DNA of 21,689 bases from Lachnospiraceae bacterium. Its GTDB lineage: Bacteria; Bacillota; Clostridia; Lachnospirales; Lachnospiraceae. The notes beneath the pieces are model-generated. The model saw only the letters and a program-made list of their open reading frames with translations. It did no database searches and had not been told where the DNA came from. The stretch is from assembly GCA_009774585.1 (NCBI GenBank), contig VSOA01000026.1, positions 1 to 21,689 on the forward strand, given 5' to 3'. Position 1 is the stretch's first letter. Each line of letters starts with the position of its first letter. Below are positions 7,225-15,299 of the stretch, piece after piece. The translations under genes were made by a program, and so were the position numbers.

Positions 7225-8424
7225 ATGATATCCGAAGAATTGTATGCGATTGTTCCAGATGATAAAGAAACGGTGACAGAGCGAAACATAGAAAGCGTAA
7301 AAGCGGCGGTTCTGGTTCATTTATATTATGAGGAACAAGTGGATTTTTATTATTCATATTTAGAAAAAATTCCTTGTTTTGTAGATGTCGTTATCATTTC
7401 TTCAAAAGAGTCGATTTTGGAATATTTTGTATCGGATAGATTTTTGAAAGTAAAAAAGGAAAACAGAGGAAGAGATATTAGCGCATTATTAGTAGCGGCC
7501 AAGGATGTTGTATTTCAATACGAGTATATTTGCTTTATTCATGATAAAAAAGAGAAAATGCCAAGTACAAAAGCATATGTGGATTTATGGAGAAAAAACT
7601 TATGGGATAATATGCTGAAGTCTGGTATTTATATATATAACATTCTTGAAATGTTTGAAAACGATAATAAAATAGGATTGCTTGTACCGCTTCCACCACA
7701 TAAAAGAGATGCGGGAAGGTGGCTTTATGCATCGTGGGGACCAAATTATGAGAATACAAAGAAACTGGCAGATGAACTAAACATCAAGGTGGATATATCC
7801 CCAGAACTTCCGCCGTATACCTATAGTACGGCTTTCTGGGCAAGAACAAAAGTATTAGAAAAATTGTATTTGAAAGATTGGAAGTATACGGATTTTCCCA
7901 ACGAACCTATGCAAAATGACGGAGAAATTAATCATGCAATAGAGCGGATTATGCAATATCTGGCAGAGGATGCGGGTTGTCAGGTGAAAATAGTATTGTC
8001 TTCTTCCTTTGCCCGACATTTTATTAGTTTGCTCCAAGGTGAAATGATTGAAGTTTGGGATAAACTCAAAGAAAATTTTGGGATTATGACTTATCAGGGA
8101 TTGAACAATTATCATTCCAGAGTGAAACAAGTTGAGACGTTTTGCAGGCAGTGTTCTGAAGTTTATTTATATGGTGCAGGCAAAGTTGGCAGAGAGTGTT
8201 TGCGGATTTGCCAATCTTTGGATATACGACCGAAAGGAATTATTGTTACCAAAATAGAAAATGCAGTCGATAAAAAGATAGAAGGCGTTCCGCTTGTGCC
8301 GGTTTGTGATATTGAGCCGGAACGTAATACCGGTATCATTGTTTCGGTAGACGACAGATGGCGGGCAGAGATTGTTGCAGAGTTGGAAAAGAGAAAGTTT
8401 TATCAGTATTTGTTAATTGAGTGA
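7225..8424 (+). CDS. Second RgpF-like protein with C-terminal Rossmann-like module
   Basis: A 399-residue protein, diverged from the RgpF-like gene before it but with the same architecture. Residues 25-290 carry family features: AAVLVHLYYEEQ at about 27-38, KENRGRDISALL at about 78-89 (the NxGxD motif), YICFIHDKKEK at about 101-111, and a long conserved core with NDGEINHAIER. Residues about 310-399 are the Rossmann-like module (VYLYGAGKVGREC, then GIIV and a GVPLVPV segment). AGGAG at 7209-7213 precedes the ATG by 11 bases. It looks more AT-rich than the cassette upstream. Probably a cytosolic glycosyltransferase in the same glycan pathway; donor and acceptor cannot be read. Confidence 0.82.
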   Translation: MISEELYAIVPDDKETVTERNIESVKAAVLVHLYYEEQVDFYYSYLEKIPCFVDVVIISSKESILEYFVSDRFLKVKKENRGRDISALLVAAKDVVFQYEYICFIHDKKEKMPSTKAYVDLWRKNLWDNMLKSGIYIYNILEMFENDNKIGLLVPLPPHKRDAGRWLYASWGPNYENTKKLADELNIKVDISPELPPYTYSTAFWARTKVLEKLYLKDWKYTDFPNEPMQNDGEINHAIERIMQYLAEDAGCQVKIVLSSSFARHFISLLQGEMIEVWDKLKENFGIMTYQGLNNYHSRVKQVETFCRQCSEVYLYGAGKVGRECLRICQSLDIRPKGIIVTKIENAVDKKIEGVPLVPVCDIEPERNTGIIVSVDDRWRAEIVAELEKRKFYQYLLIE

Positions 8425-8491
8425 TATGAAGAAATTAATTGAAGAGATGGTTTACTTGTAATTTTAGTTTTATATAGCGGAGAGAATAAGA

Positions 8492-9721
8492 ATGTATAAT
8501 AGGAAAGTATCTGTTATTATTCCAACTTACAACAGAGCCAGTACGATAAAGAGGTCAATTGACAGTGTGCTGAATCAGACATATAGTAATCTCGAGGTAA
8601 TTGTTGTTGACGATGGTTCAACAGATGATACAGAGCAGATAATAAGAGGGTACAAAGATCCACGCGTGCATTATGTTAGGACAGACGGGAGACGTGGTGC
8701 AAACTACGCGAGGAATGTTGGTATAGAAAATGCGGGCGGAGAGTATATTGCATTTCAGGACAGCGACGACCAGTGGCGTTTGGATAAACTTGAGAAGCAG
8801 ATGAGTATATTTCAGATGCAAGCGGATGTGGATGTAGTATTTTCACGTTTTGAACGCAGGCTTATGAATGGAAATACGGAACTGGTTCCGAACCAGAATT
8901 ATACGAAGGAGATGCTTTGCAAGGATATTAAGCATATTCTGAGCCGTGGAAATGTTGTTAGTACACAAACGATGGTTGTTCATAAAAGATGTTTTGAGCA
9001 ATATGGTATGTTTGATGTAGAAATGCCTAGATTTCAGGATTGGGAGATAAATATTCGATTTGCTTCAAATGCGATTTTTTCATGTATAGATGAGGCGATG
9101 GTCGAAGTATATGAATCAGAAGGCAGTATTACAAATTCTAAAGGAAGCGAACTAGAAGGTTTGAGTATGCTTGTTAAAAAGCATGAAAACTTTTTTAGAC
9201 GTTATGGTACACTGGAATATTATCTGGCCAGATTGTTTCTTGTGTCAATTGAAGCAGGAAAAGTAAAGGAGTTAGCAGACTGCCTTAAAGAGCGGCTCTT
9301 CTATGAATGTATATATGCCGGTGCACAGAGAAACAGAAATATGCAGTCTAATTACGCTCTTGTGAAAGAGTGGATTAGTGATGACGGTTACGCAGAAAAA
9401 ATTAATGCTTTTTTTGAGCAATATCAGGAAGAGACGGTTGTCATTTATGGTTTTGGTGATGTAGGAAAAATACTAGTAGAAAAATTATCGGATAGAAATA
9501 AGAAGAAAATTAAATTTCTGATAGATCAAAATATTGCGCATAAGTCAGAATATAGGATAAGAAGATTGAACGATGTGATGAGAAAAGATTGGGAAGAGAT
9601 AAAATGTATTGTTATCACGGCGCTCGCACATGAGAGTGAAATTCGTATGAATCTTCGAAACGTAGTGGGCAATGACATTAAAGTTATTAGTGTGCACGAT
9701 GTTGTTAGTGAGGAACGCTGA
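8492..9721 (+). CDS. Family 2 glycosyltransferase with C-terminal Rossmann-like module
   Basis: A 409-residue inverting GT-A enzyme of family GT2. VSVIIPTYNRASTIKRSIDS (about 6-25) and EVIVVDDGSTDDTE (about 35-48) form the nucleotide-binding part, FQDSDDQW (about 88-95) is the metal-binding DxD region, and RFQDWEINIRF (about 180-190) holds the likely catalytic acidic residue. Residues 314-409 are a Rossmann-like module (TVVIYGFGDVGKIL, then FLIDQN). There is no membrane segment. GGAGAG at about 8479-8484 serves as ribosome binding site. The 67-base gap before it is among the larger ones in the window but contains no convincing promoter or terminator. It transfers an unknown sugar from a nucleotide sugar to the growing glycan. 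Confidence 0.9.
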   Translation: MYNRKVSVIIPTYNRASTIKRSIDSVLNQTYSNLEVIVVDDGSTDDTEQIIRGYKDPRVHYVRTDGRRGANYARNVGIENAGGEYIAFQDSDDQWRLDKLEKQMSIFQMQADVDVVFSRFERRLMNGNTELVPNQNYTKEMLCKDIKHILSRGNVVSTQTMVVHKRCFEQYGMFDVEMPRFQDWEINIRFASNAIFSCIDEAMVEVYESEGSITNSKGSELEGLSMLVKKHENFFRRYGTLEYYLARLFLVSIEAGKVKELADCLKERLFYECIYAGAQRNRNMQSNYALVKEWISDDGYAEKINAFFEQYQEETVVIYGFGDVGKILVEKLSDRNKKKIKFLIDQNIAHKSEYRIRRLNDVMRKDWEEIKCIVITALAHESEIRMNLRNVVGNDIKVISVHDVVSEER

Positions 9722-9724
9722 GCA

Positions 9725-11152
9725 ATGATTTTAAATAGTCTAAATGAAATTTTGATTTCTGTTATCATTCCAGTTTATAATGTAGAGCAATACGTTGGGG
9801 AATGCCTAGAGAGCGTATTGGGACAATTGGATGAGTCAATTGAGATCATTATTATAAATGATGGGTCTACGGATGAAAGTTATCGTCGATGCCAAGATAA
9901 AATAGAAGAATATCAGAATCAGCGAATCAAGATAGTAACGCAATCAAACCAAGGACTGTCGGTAGCGAGGAACAATGGTCTGCAGTTAGCAGAAGGGAAA
10001 TATGTAATGTTTCTTGATTCTGATGATATGTTATGTGAAGGCAGCTTTATAAAATTGCAAAGCTATATTAGGCAATATGAAGACATAGATGTGCTTTTCT
10101 TTGATGCGGTTACGAAAGATGAGACGGGCGCGGAAGATGAAAAGATACACTATTCAAGAGAAGATAGAGTAGATAGTGTTGTAGTGACGGGGCAGGAGTA
10201 CTTCTGTACATATTATCTGAACCCGTTGATTGTTTCAGCGTGTCTGTGCTTATATAGATCAGAATTTATTCGGCAGAATAAGCTGGCGTTCATGCCGGGG
10301 AAATTGCACGAAGACATTGCATTTAGTTTTAAAACAGTATTATCGGCCCAAAAAGTATTGTATATTCCAGATAAATTATATGTCCGTCGCTATCGTTCAG
10401 ATTCTATTACAATGCAGCATATTACAATCAAACATGTTCAGAGTCAAAGCGACGCATACGAAGAATGTCTATGTTGGATAAAGGGGGTTACATGGTCATA
10501 TCAATGTATCAGTAATGCATTAGCGGAGTTCTTTCGAATTGGGCTGCGATATGTTTTTCAGTCTGTATCGCAGTGTGTAGAGAGCAAAAGCGTATTGAAT
10601 ACACTTTATAGAGATGTAATAGATTTTTCTAGTATGACAGCCAAAGAGAATAGGGGAATAACTTATCATAAGGTTCTTTATGAAAGCTTTAGATGTGCAA
10701 TACAATGCCCATATATGGATACAGACGTTATATTAGCGGCATGGAAACAATTAATAGGAGAAGATTCGGAACAGAGTATTGAGCGGGCTTTAGAAAAACA
10801 GCTTGATTTGTCTTATCGTAAGCTTTTTGCGACACTTCCGCTTAATATAAGCGGACGAAGAGTCGGGATCTACGGAAGAGGAAAGCATACACGGAATTTA
10901 TTAGAAAAGTATCAACAACTGCAGGGAGATATTGTAGCAGACATTATGTTTATAGACAGTGCTGAGGAAAGTTTTGGCTCCATGTATATGGGAAGAGATG
11001 TAGTAAATATTAAAGATGTTAAGACAAAACTGGATACAATTATTATTTCCAGCTACCTATATCATAATAAAATGTATAGACTATGTGAAACTTATGCGAA
11101 CGAAATAGAGATTATTGATATTTATTTACAAGAAAAAACAGTGTTGTTCTAA
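9725..11152 (+). CDS. Family 2 glycosyltransferase with C-terminal Rossmann-like module
   Basis: A 475-residue GT2 enzyme beginning three bases after the previous gene. ISVIIPVYNVEQYVGECLES (about 11-30), EIIIINDGSTDES (about 40-52), LSVARNNGL (about 78-86), the DxD motif in FLDSDDM (about 96-102) and LHEDIAF (about 194-200) are typical of the EpsH/CpsJ-like subgroup. A helical region follows, and residues about 378-475 form the recurring Rossmann-like module (RVGIYGRGKHTRNL, then MFIDSAEE). The ribosome binding site GAGGAA lies inside the end of the previous gene, nine bases from the ATG, implying translational coupling. Sugar specificity is unknown. Confidence 0.9.
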   Translation: MILNSLNEILISVIIPVYNVEQYVGECLESVLGQLDESIEIIIINDGSTDESYRRCQDKIEEYQNQRIKIVTQSNQGLSVARNNGLQLAEGKYVMFLDSDDMLCEGSFIKLQSYIRQYEDIDVLFFDAVTKDETGAEDEKIHYSREDRVDSVVVTGQEYFCTYYLNPLIVSACLCLYRSEFIRQNKLAFMPGKLHEDIAFSFKTVLSAQKVLYIPDKLYVRRYRSDSITMQHITIKHVQSQSDAYEECLCWIKGVTWSYQCISNALAEFFRIGLRYVFQSVSQCVESKSVLNTLYRDVIDFSSMTAKENRGITYHKVLYESFRCAIQCPYMDTDVILAAWKQLIGEDSEQSIERALEKQLDLSYRKLFATLPLNISGRRVGIYGRGKHTRNLLEKYQQLQGDIVADIMFIDSAEESFGSMYMGRDVVNIKDVKTKLDTIIISSYLYHNKMYRLCETYANEIEIIDIYLQEKTVLF

Positions 11153-11185
11153 CAAGCAGAGTGGGAAAGGAGTATATTGATAGAG

Positions 11186-12307
11186 ATGAAAAGAGTTGTT
11201 ATTTGGGGAGCTGCTGAATGTGGCCGCAAAGTATATGAAATGCTGCAACAACAGTCTGAACTGAAGGTGGTTGCGATAGCAGATAAGAATGTGCAGAAAC
11301 GGGGACAAATGCTGTATGGTATGAAGATTATAACGCCTGAGGAAATTCTCAATTTAATCCATAATGGTGAGATTGAAGTTGTTATTTTTGCATTTGCCAA
11401 TAGTTTTTATAAGGAAGCGGCAGCAATGCTGAGGGATTGCGCTGTAGAGGCATACATAGTTCCGCGTCATATTCAGACTTTTTTTGATGAATATACTTCT
11501 ATTGAAGAATGCTTGGTATCAATTGATTTATCAAAGCCTAGAATTAAACAGTTTGATGTAAATCTTGTAGATCATTGTAATATGAAATGTAAAGGCTGTC
11601 TGAGATTTAGTAATCTGGTAGAAACACCTTTCTTTGCAGACTTTGATAAGATGATTGAAGACTGGAGAAGGATGAAAGAACTTTTTTGGGGCGTTGAACG
11701 CTTAAAATTGATGGGTGGGGAGCCGATGCTTAGTCCGGATTTGTGCCGATACATAGAGAGTGCGAGAGAGATTTTTCCGGATGCGGATATTATGGTGACT
11801 ACGAATGCATTATTGATTAATGAAAACTGTACAGAATTATTTCAGACTATGAAAGAAAATTATTGTTTCTTTGATATATCATTATATGCACCTATGGATG
11901 AACGGATTGGACAGGTTGAAAATATATTACAAAAAAACGACGTATGGTACATAATTAATGATTCTAAAGGCGATTTTTATAAAGTTTTATCCAGAGAGCC
12001 GAAATATGATATGGATGAGGCATACGAAAAGTGTACTGCGCGGAACTGTCATCACTTGCGGGAAGGAAAATTGTCAGTATGTTCAAGACCGCAGTATGCT
12101 TATATTATGAATGAAATGTATCATACCAATATACCGGAAGATGACGGGGTATGGGATATTTATCATTTAGAGATGGATGCGTGGGAACTGGATGAAAAGT
12201 TGAGCAAGGGGTTTGAAGCATGCAGGTATTGCGCGCCACCGGTGTCATATGAATGGGAAAGAGCTACGATACAAAATGCTCAAATGAGCGATTGGTTTGT
12301 TGATTAA
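11186..12307 (+). CDS. Radical SAM enzyme with N-terminal Rossmann-like module
   Basis: About 373 residues. Residues 3-95 are the Rossmann-like module (RVVIWGAAECGRKV, AIADKN, IIFAFANS region). The radical SAM core follows: VDHCNMKCKGCLRFS has the CxxxCxxC cluster ligands C131, C135 and C138, and LKLMGGEPML (about 173-182) is the GGEP motif that contacts SAM. Further cysteines downstream (a CTARNC segment, SVCSRP, and CRYCAPP near the end) may bind an auxiliary iron-sulfur cluster as in SPASM/twitch proteins. The start is ambiguous: AGGAG at 11168-11172 is four bases from TTG 11177 and 13 from ATG 11186; ATG is taken. It could modify a sugar by radical chemistry or modify a protein. The substrate is unknown. 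Confidence 0.85.
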   Translation: MKRVVIWGAAECGRKVYEMLQQQSELKVVAIADKNVQKRGQMLYGMKIITPEEILNLIHNGEIEVVIFAFANSFYKEAAAMLRDCAVEAYIVPRHIQTFFDEYTSIEECLVSIDLSKPRIKQFDVNLVDHCNMKCKGCLRFSNLVETPFFADFDKMIEDWRRMKELFWGVERLKLMGGEPMLSPDLCRYIESAREIFPDADIMVTTNALLINENCTELFQTMKENYCFFDISLYAPMDERIGQVENILQKNDVWYIINDSKGDFYKVLSREPKYDMDEAYEKCTARNCHHLREGKLSVCSRPQYAYIMNEMYHTNIPEDDGVWDIYHLEMDAWELDEKLSKGFEACRYCAPPVSYEWERATIQNAQMSDWFVD

Positions 12308-12320
12308 GGAGTAGAACGTA

Positions 12321-13409
12321 ATGATTCAAAAATCTGTGATAAAAAAGTTTATTGAGATTCATTTTCCGCTTGGCGCATGTAACATGCAGTGCTCTTATTG
12401 TTACGTTGGACAGCATAGCAAGGAAATGAAGAAAATGAATTATTCCGTAGAAGAAATTAGGAAGGCGTTTTCAAGGAAAAGGCTTGGAGGAATATGTCTA
12501 ATTAATATTTGTAGCGATGGTGAAACGATGATTCATCCTGATATGCCATCGATTATTAGGGCGCTATTGGAAGAAGGGCATTATGTTATGGTGGTTACCA
12601 ACGGCACAATGACAAATCGCTTCAAAGAGTGTTTATCATTTCCGGACAAAATATTGAGCCATTTGTTTTTTAAAATTAGTTTCCACTATGAGGAAATGGA
12701 AAAATCTCATATGCTGGATATCTTCTTCGATAATGTCAGGATGTTAAAGGAAAGCCCATGTTCTTTAACTATAGAGTATATTGTTTGCGACGACACTTGG
12801 GGAAATATAGAACAGTTTAAAGAGATATGCATGAAGCAGCTTGGAACGTATCCACAGATGAATATGCCACGAGACAGTCGAAAGAATAGTTTGGGAATAT
12901 GTTCAGTATACTCATGGAAAAACTATATAAAAAAATATGAACAATTGGGCATTCCTTCCGAAATTTTTGATTTTCGGCAACAAATGTTCGGGAAAAAATA
13001 TAACAAATTTTGCTACGCAGGGCAAAGGAGTTTATGGGTAAATATGGGTACAGGATGCTCATATCAATGTTATGCTTTGCCACCGTTGCAATATTTTATG
13101 GATTATCATAAACCGATCAGATGGCTTGCGATAGGAGACCATTGTAACGTGGCCCATTGTTATAGTAATCATGCATTTATGACCTTAGGAGTAACTTCTT
13201 GCTTGGAAGGCTCAGATTATCAACCAACTTATGATGAAATAAGAGATAGGAAAACGATTGACGGGACGTCTTGGTTGAAGGCAGATTTCAAAAGAATATT
13301 TAAGGAAGGGGTTAGCAGAAGGGAATATAATGTGACGGAAAAGAAAATCGTAAACCGTCTAAATGTTTTTTTGAAGTGGTATCGAAGAAAGTATCCGTTT
13401 AAGAAGTAA
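12321..13409 (+). CDS. Radical SAM enzyme, second copy type
   Basis: A 362-residue radical SAM protein unlike the preceding one outside the core. FPLGACNMQCSYCYVG holds the cluster motif with cysteines at about 20, 24 and 27, close to the N-terminus. The usual GGEP position reads CSDGETMIHPDM (about 69-80), a variant seen in some family branches. VVTNGTM at about 93-99 is the next core strand. Several cysteines and histidines cluster in the C-terminal third (KFCYAGQRS, GCSYQCYALPP, HCNVAHCYSNH), suggesting one or more extra metal sites. AAGGAG at 12306-12311 overlaps the stop of the previous gene, so the pair is probably made together. It lacks the Rossmann-like module. Substrate unknown. Confidence 0.83.
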   Translation: MIQKSVIKKFIEIHFPLGACNMQCSYCYVGQHSKEMKKMNYSVEEIRKAFSRKRLGGICLINICSDGETMIHPDMPSIIRALLEEGHYVMVVTNGTMTNRFKECLSFPDKILSHLFFKISFHYEEMEKSHMLDIFFDNVRMLKESPCSLTIEYIVCDDTWGNIEQFKEICMKQLGTYPQMNMPRDSRKNSLGICSVYSWKNYIKKYEQLGIPSEIFDFRQQMFGKKYNKFCYAGQRSLWVNMGTGCSYQCYALPPLQYFMDYHKPIRWLAIGDHCNVAHCYSNHAFMTLGVTSCLEGSDYQPTYDEIRDRKTIDGTSWLKADFKRIFKEGVSRREYNVTEKKIVNRLNVFLKWYRRKYPFKK

Positions 13410-13477
13410 TATGATTTGTGACGTCAGACGATATAAGGCTGCAGATTGAAAGAAAAGAATGCTGATAGGGAGATATG

Positions 13478-14680
13478 ATGAATAATTATTATCAAAGAAA
13501 TAAATATGTATCATTTCTTGAGACTGTTGAAGAGGGTGAAAATATTTGGGTGGCAAATCTTTGTTTTAATGGTTTGTTCAAGCTGAAGAAGAATGGGAAT
13601 GACGCGGAATATGTGTGTTCATTTGAAATGGATAATATGACGACGTCGGGAACGGGTTTGTATTCTAATGGGATTTCCTATAAAAGAAAAATTTTCTTTC
13701 TGCCTTATAATGCATCTAATATTGCTGTTGTAGACATCGATACAGAGGAAATTAAGTATATTTATTTACCGCAAGCAGGCGATGCCAGTGGATATATGAC
13801 AGCTGGATATGCATTATATGAGGGATATTTGTATCTTTTCTCGCAATTCGCGCAATACGATGCCGTGCGTATTCATATGGAAACATTTGAAATTGAAAAA
13901 TTACAGAAGTGGAATAAACTTAACGAGAACTATTATGATGAGAAGAGAAGATACATGACAGCCGCGGTGATACAAGCGGATGATAATGTATGGTTAGGCA
14001 TTAATAATACAAATAAGATTCTAAAATATTCCTTGAAAGATGGGACTTATGAAGAAATAGAGAGTGAAAAGAAAATTATTAAAGCGCTAGGCAATACAAA
14101 ATTGAATGAACTCTATTGTATATCGCATGATGGATATAATATCGAATGTATTAATTTAGCGGATAGCGGAAGTAGAAATTATATCGATTTAAGCAATTTT
14201 ATTGAGAAGGGTAATCGAATTTTGCATATTTTGTCGGATGAAGAGACATTGGCTGCAATTCCTTTTTATGGTAAATATGTTGTTATTGTGGACAGGAAGA
14301 GTGGTGGAGTAATAAAGCATCAGATTTTTCCCGAGGAGTTTAAAAGTTATAATGAGAGCGACCGTTTTTTTTATATGGGAAGATTGACGGAAGAGTTTAT
14401 AGAACTATTTCCTTATTTTAGTAATGGTCTTATTAAAATTCATCGGCGGTCCGGTGAGACAAAGTATTATAAGACCGAGATAAAATGGAAGGACTCTGCA
14501 GACGATCTTGTATGGAAGTGTCATTATCATAATTCAATCAATAAGTCGATTTGTTTTGAACGTATATGTTCTCTTGAGGGATTTTTGGACATATTAGGAA
14601 AAGATGCTGGCATAGATGGGAAAACGGGTTTGGATGAGAACAGCGGTAAGAAAATTGAAAGGTACATTTTGGGTGATTAA
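13478..14680 (+). CDS. Uncharacterised protein, predicted seven-bladed beta-propeller
   Basis: About 400 residues and no family recognised by motif. By eye, about seven segments of 40-50 residues repeat one pattern: a hydrophobic strand, a turn, then a strand like I-x-x-I-D followed by a T/S-G-E-like turn. Examples are IWVANLCFNGLFKLKK, IFFLPYNASNIAVVDID, LYLFSQFAQYDAVRIHMET, VWLGINNTNKILKYSLKDG, LYCISHDGYNIECIN, AAIPFYGKYVVIVDRKSGG and ELFPYFSNGLIKIHRRSG. This is the look of a beta-propeller of the six- or seven-bladed type. It has no signal peptide or membrane segment, so it should be cytosolic. ATG 13478 is preferred to 13475 because AGGGAG at 13467-13472 gives better spacing. It lies between radical SAM genes and an SGNH gene and may be a scaffold or sugar-binding partner; that is inference. 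Confidence 0.75.
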   Translation: MNNYYQRNKYVSFLETVEEGENIWVANLCFNGLFKLKKNGNDAEYVCSFEMDNMTTSGTGLYSNGISYKRKIFFLPYNASNIAVVDIDTEEIKYIYLPQAGDASGYMTAGYALYEGYLYLFSQFAQYDAVRIHMETFEIEKLQKWNKLNENYYDEKRRYMTAAVIQADDNVWLGINNTNKILKYSLKDGTYEEIESEKKIIKALGNTKLNELYCISHDGYNIECINLADSGSRNYIDLSNFIEKGNRILHILSDEETLAAIPFYGKYVVIVDRKSGGVIKHQIFPEEFKSYNESDRFFYMGRLTEEFIELFPYFSNGLIKIHRRSGETKYYKTEIKWKDSADDLVWKCHYHNSINKSICFERICSLEGFLDILGKDAGIDGKTGLDENSGKKIERYILGD

Positions 14681-14708
14681 TATTTAATGAGAAAGTGAAA
14701 AGGACTAA

Positions 14709-15299
14709 ATGCAAAATATATTATTGTTGGGTGATTCCATACGTCAAAATTACCAAAGTTATGTAAAAGAACAGTTAAGAGAGGCAAATGTCTTTTATCC
14801 GAATGATAATGGTCGATCCACACAGTTTACGCTGCTGTATTTTCATCGTTGGTGGGATATTTTATCGGAAGGGGGGAAGATTCAATTTGATGTTGTCCAT
14901 TTTAACTGTGGACTTTGGGATATATTAAGACTATCAAATGAAAATGAACCGTTTACTCCAGAGGATATATATCGAAGGATGCTGACTCGGATTTATGAAA
15001 GAATTAAGTTCTATTGTCCGGATGCAAAAATTGTTTTTGCATTAACAACATCTGTAATAGAACCGGGATATGCATATGAAGAACAAGCAAAGAGATATAA
15101 TCATGATATTGAAAGATATAATAGAATTGCAATTGAGACATTTGACAACATACAGGATGTTGATATAAATGATTTACATGCAGTATCGATAAGTTTGCCG
15201 CATGAGGCACATTCAGATTTTGTACATTTTGAAACAGATATTGGAATTAAGGCTTTAGGAAATCAGGTGTTGGACTGTTTAAGGAGAAATATGAAATGA
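14709..15299 (+). CDS. SGNH/GDSL hydrolase-like protein
   Basis: A 196-residue cytosolic protein of SGNH type. NILLLGDSIRQNY at the N-terminus gives block I with Ser10, NDNGRST at about 32-38 may supply the block II glycine, VVHFNCGLWD at about 62-71 resembles block III (Asn before Gly), and SDFVHF at about 169-174 supplies the block V Asp and His of the catalytic dyad. It could be an esterase or acyltransferase that removes or adds acetyl groups on a sugar. GAAAAGGA at 14696-14703 lies just ahead of the ATG. The stop overlaps the next start (ATGA), a sign of coupling with the FkbM-like gene. A six-G run at 14871-14876 lies inside the gene. Confidence 0.8.
   Translation: MQNILLLGDSIRQNYQSYVKEQLREANVFYPNDNGRSTQFTLLYFHRWWDILSEGGKIQFDVVHFNCGLWDILRLSNENEPFTPEDIYRRMLTRIYERIKFYCPDAKIVFALTTSVIEPGYAYEEQAKRYNHDIERYNRIAIETFDNIQDVDINDLHAVSISLPHEAHSDFVHFETDIGIKALGNQVLDCLRRNMK

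Noticed and set aside
8430..8490. Promoter-like TTTACT then TATAGC with 16-base spacing before the first GT2 gene
   Set aside because: Both hexamers match the consensus poorly, and AT-rich sequence gives such matches by chance. The gap is short and fits an operon.
14365..14372. Eight-T tract in the beta-propeller gene (a similar tract is at 20014-20021 in the sulfatase-fold gene) as phase-variation sites
   Set aside because: Both tracts encode Phe codons in AT-rich genes that are in frame here. They are short for slip-strand switching, and a single sequence shows no variation.
14871..14876. Run of six G in the SGNH-like gene as a switch
   Set aside because: Too short to be likely phase-variable, and the frame is intact.
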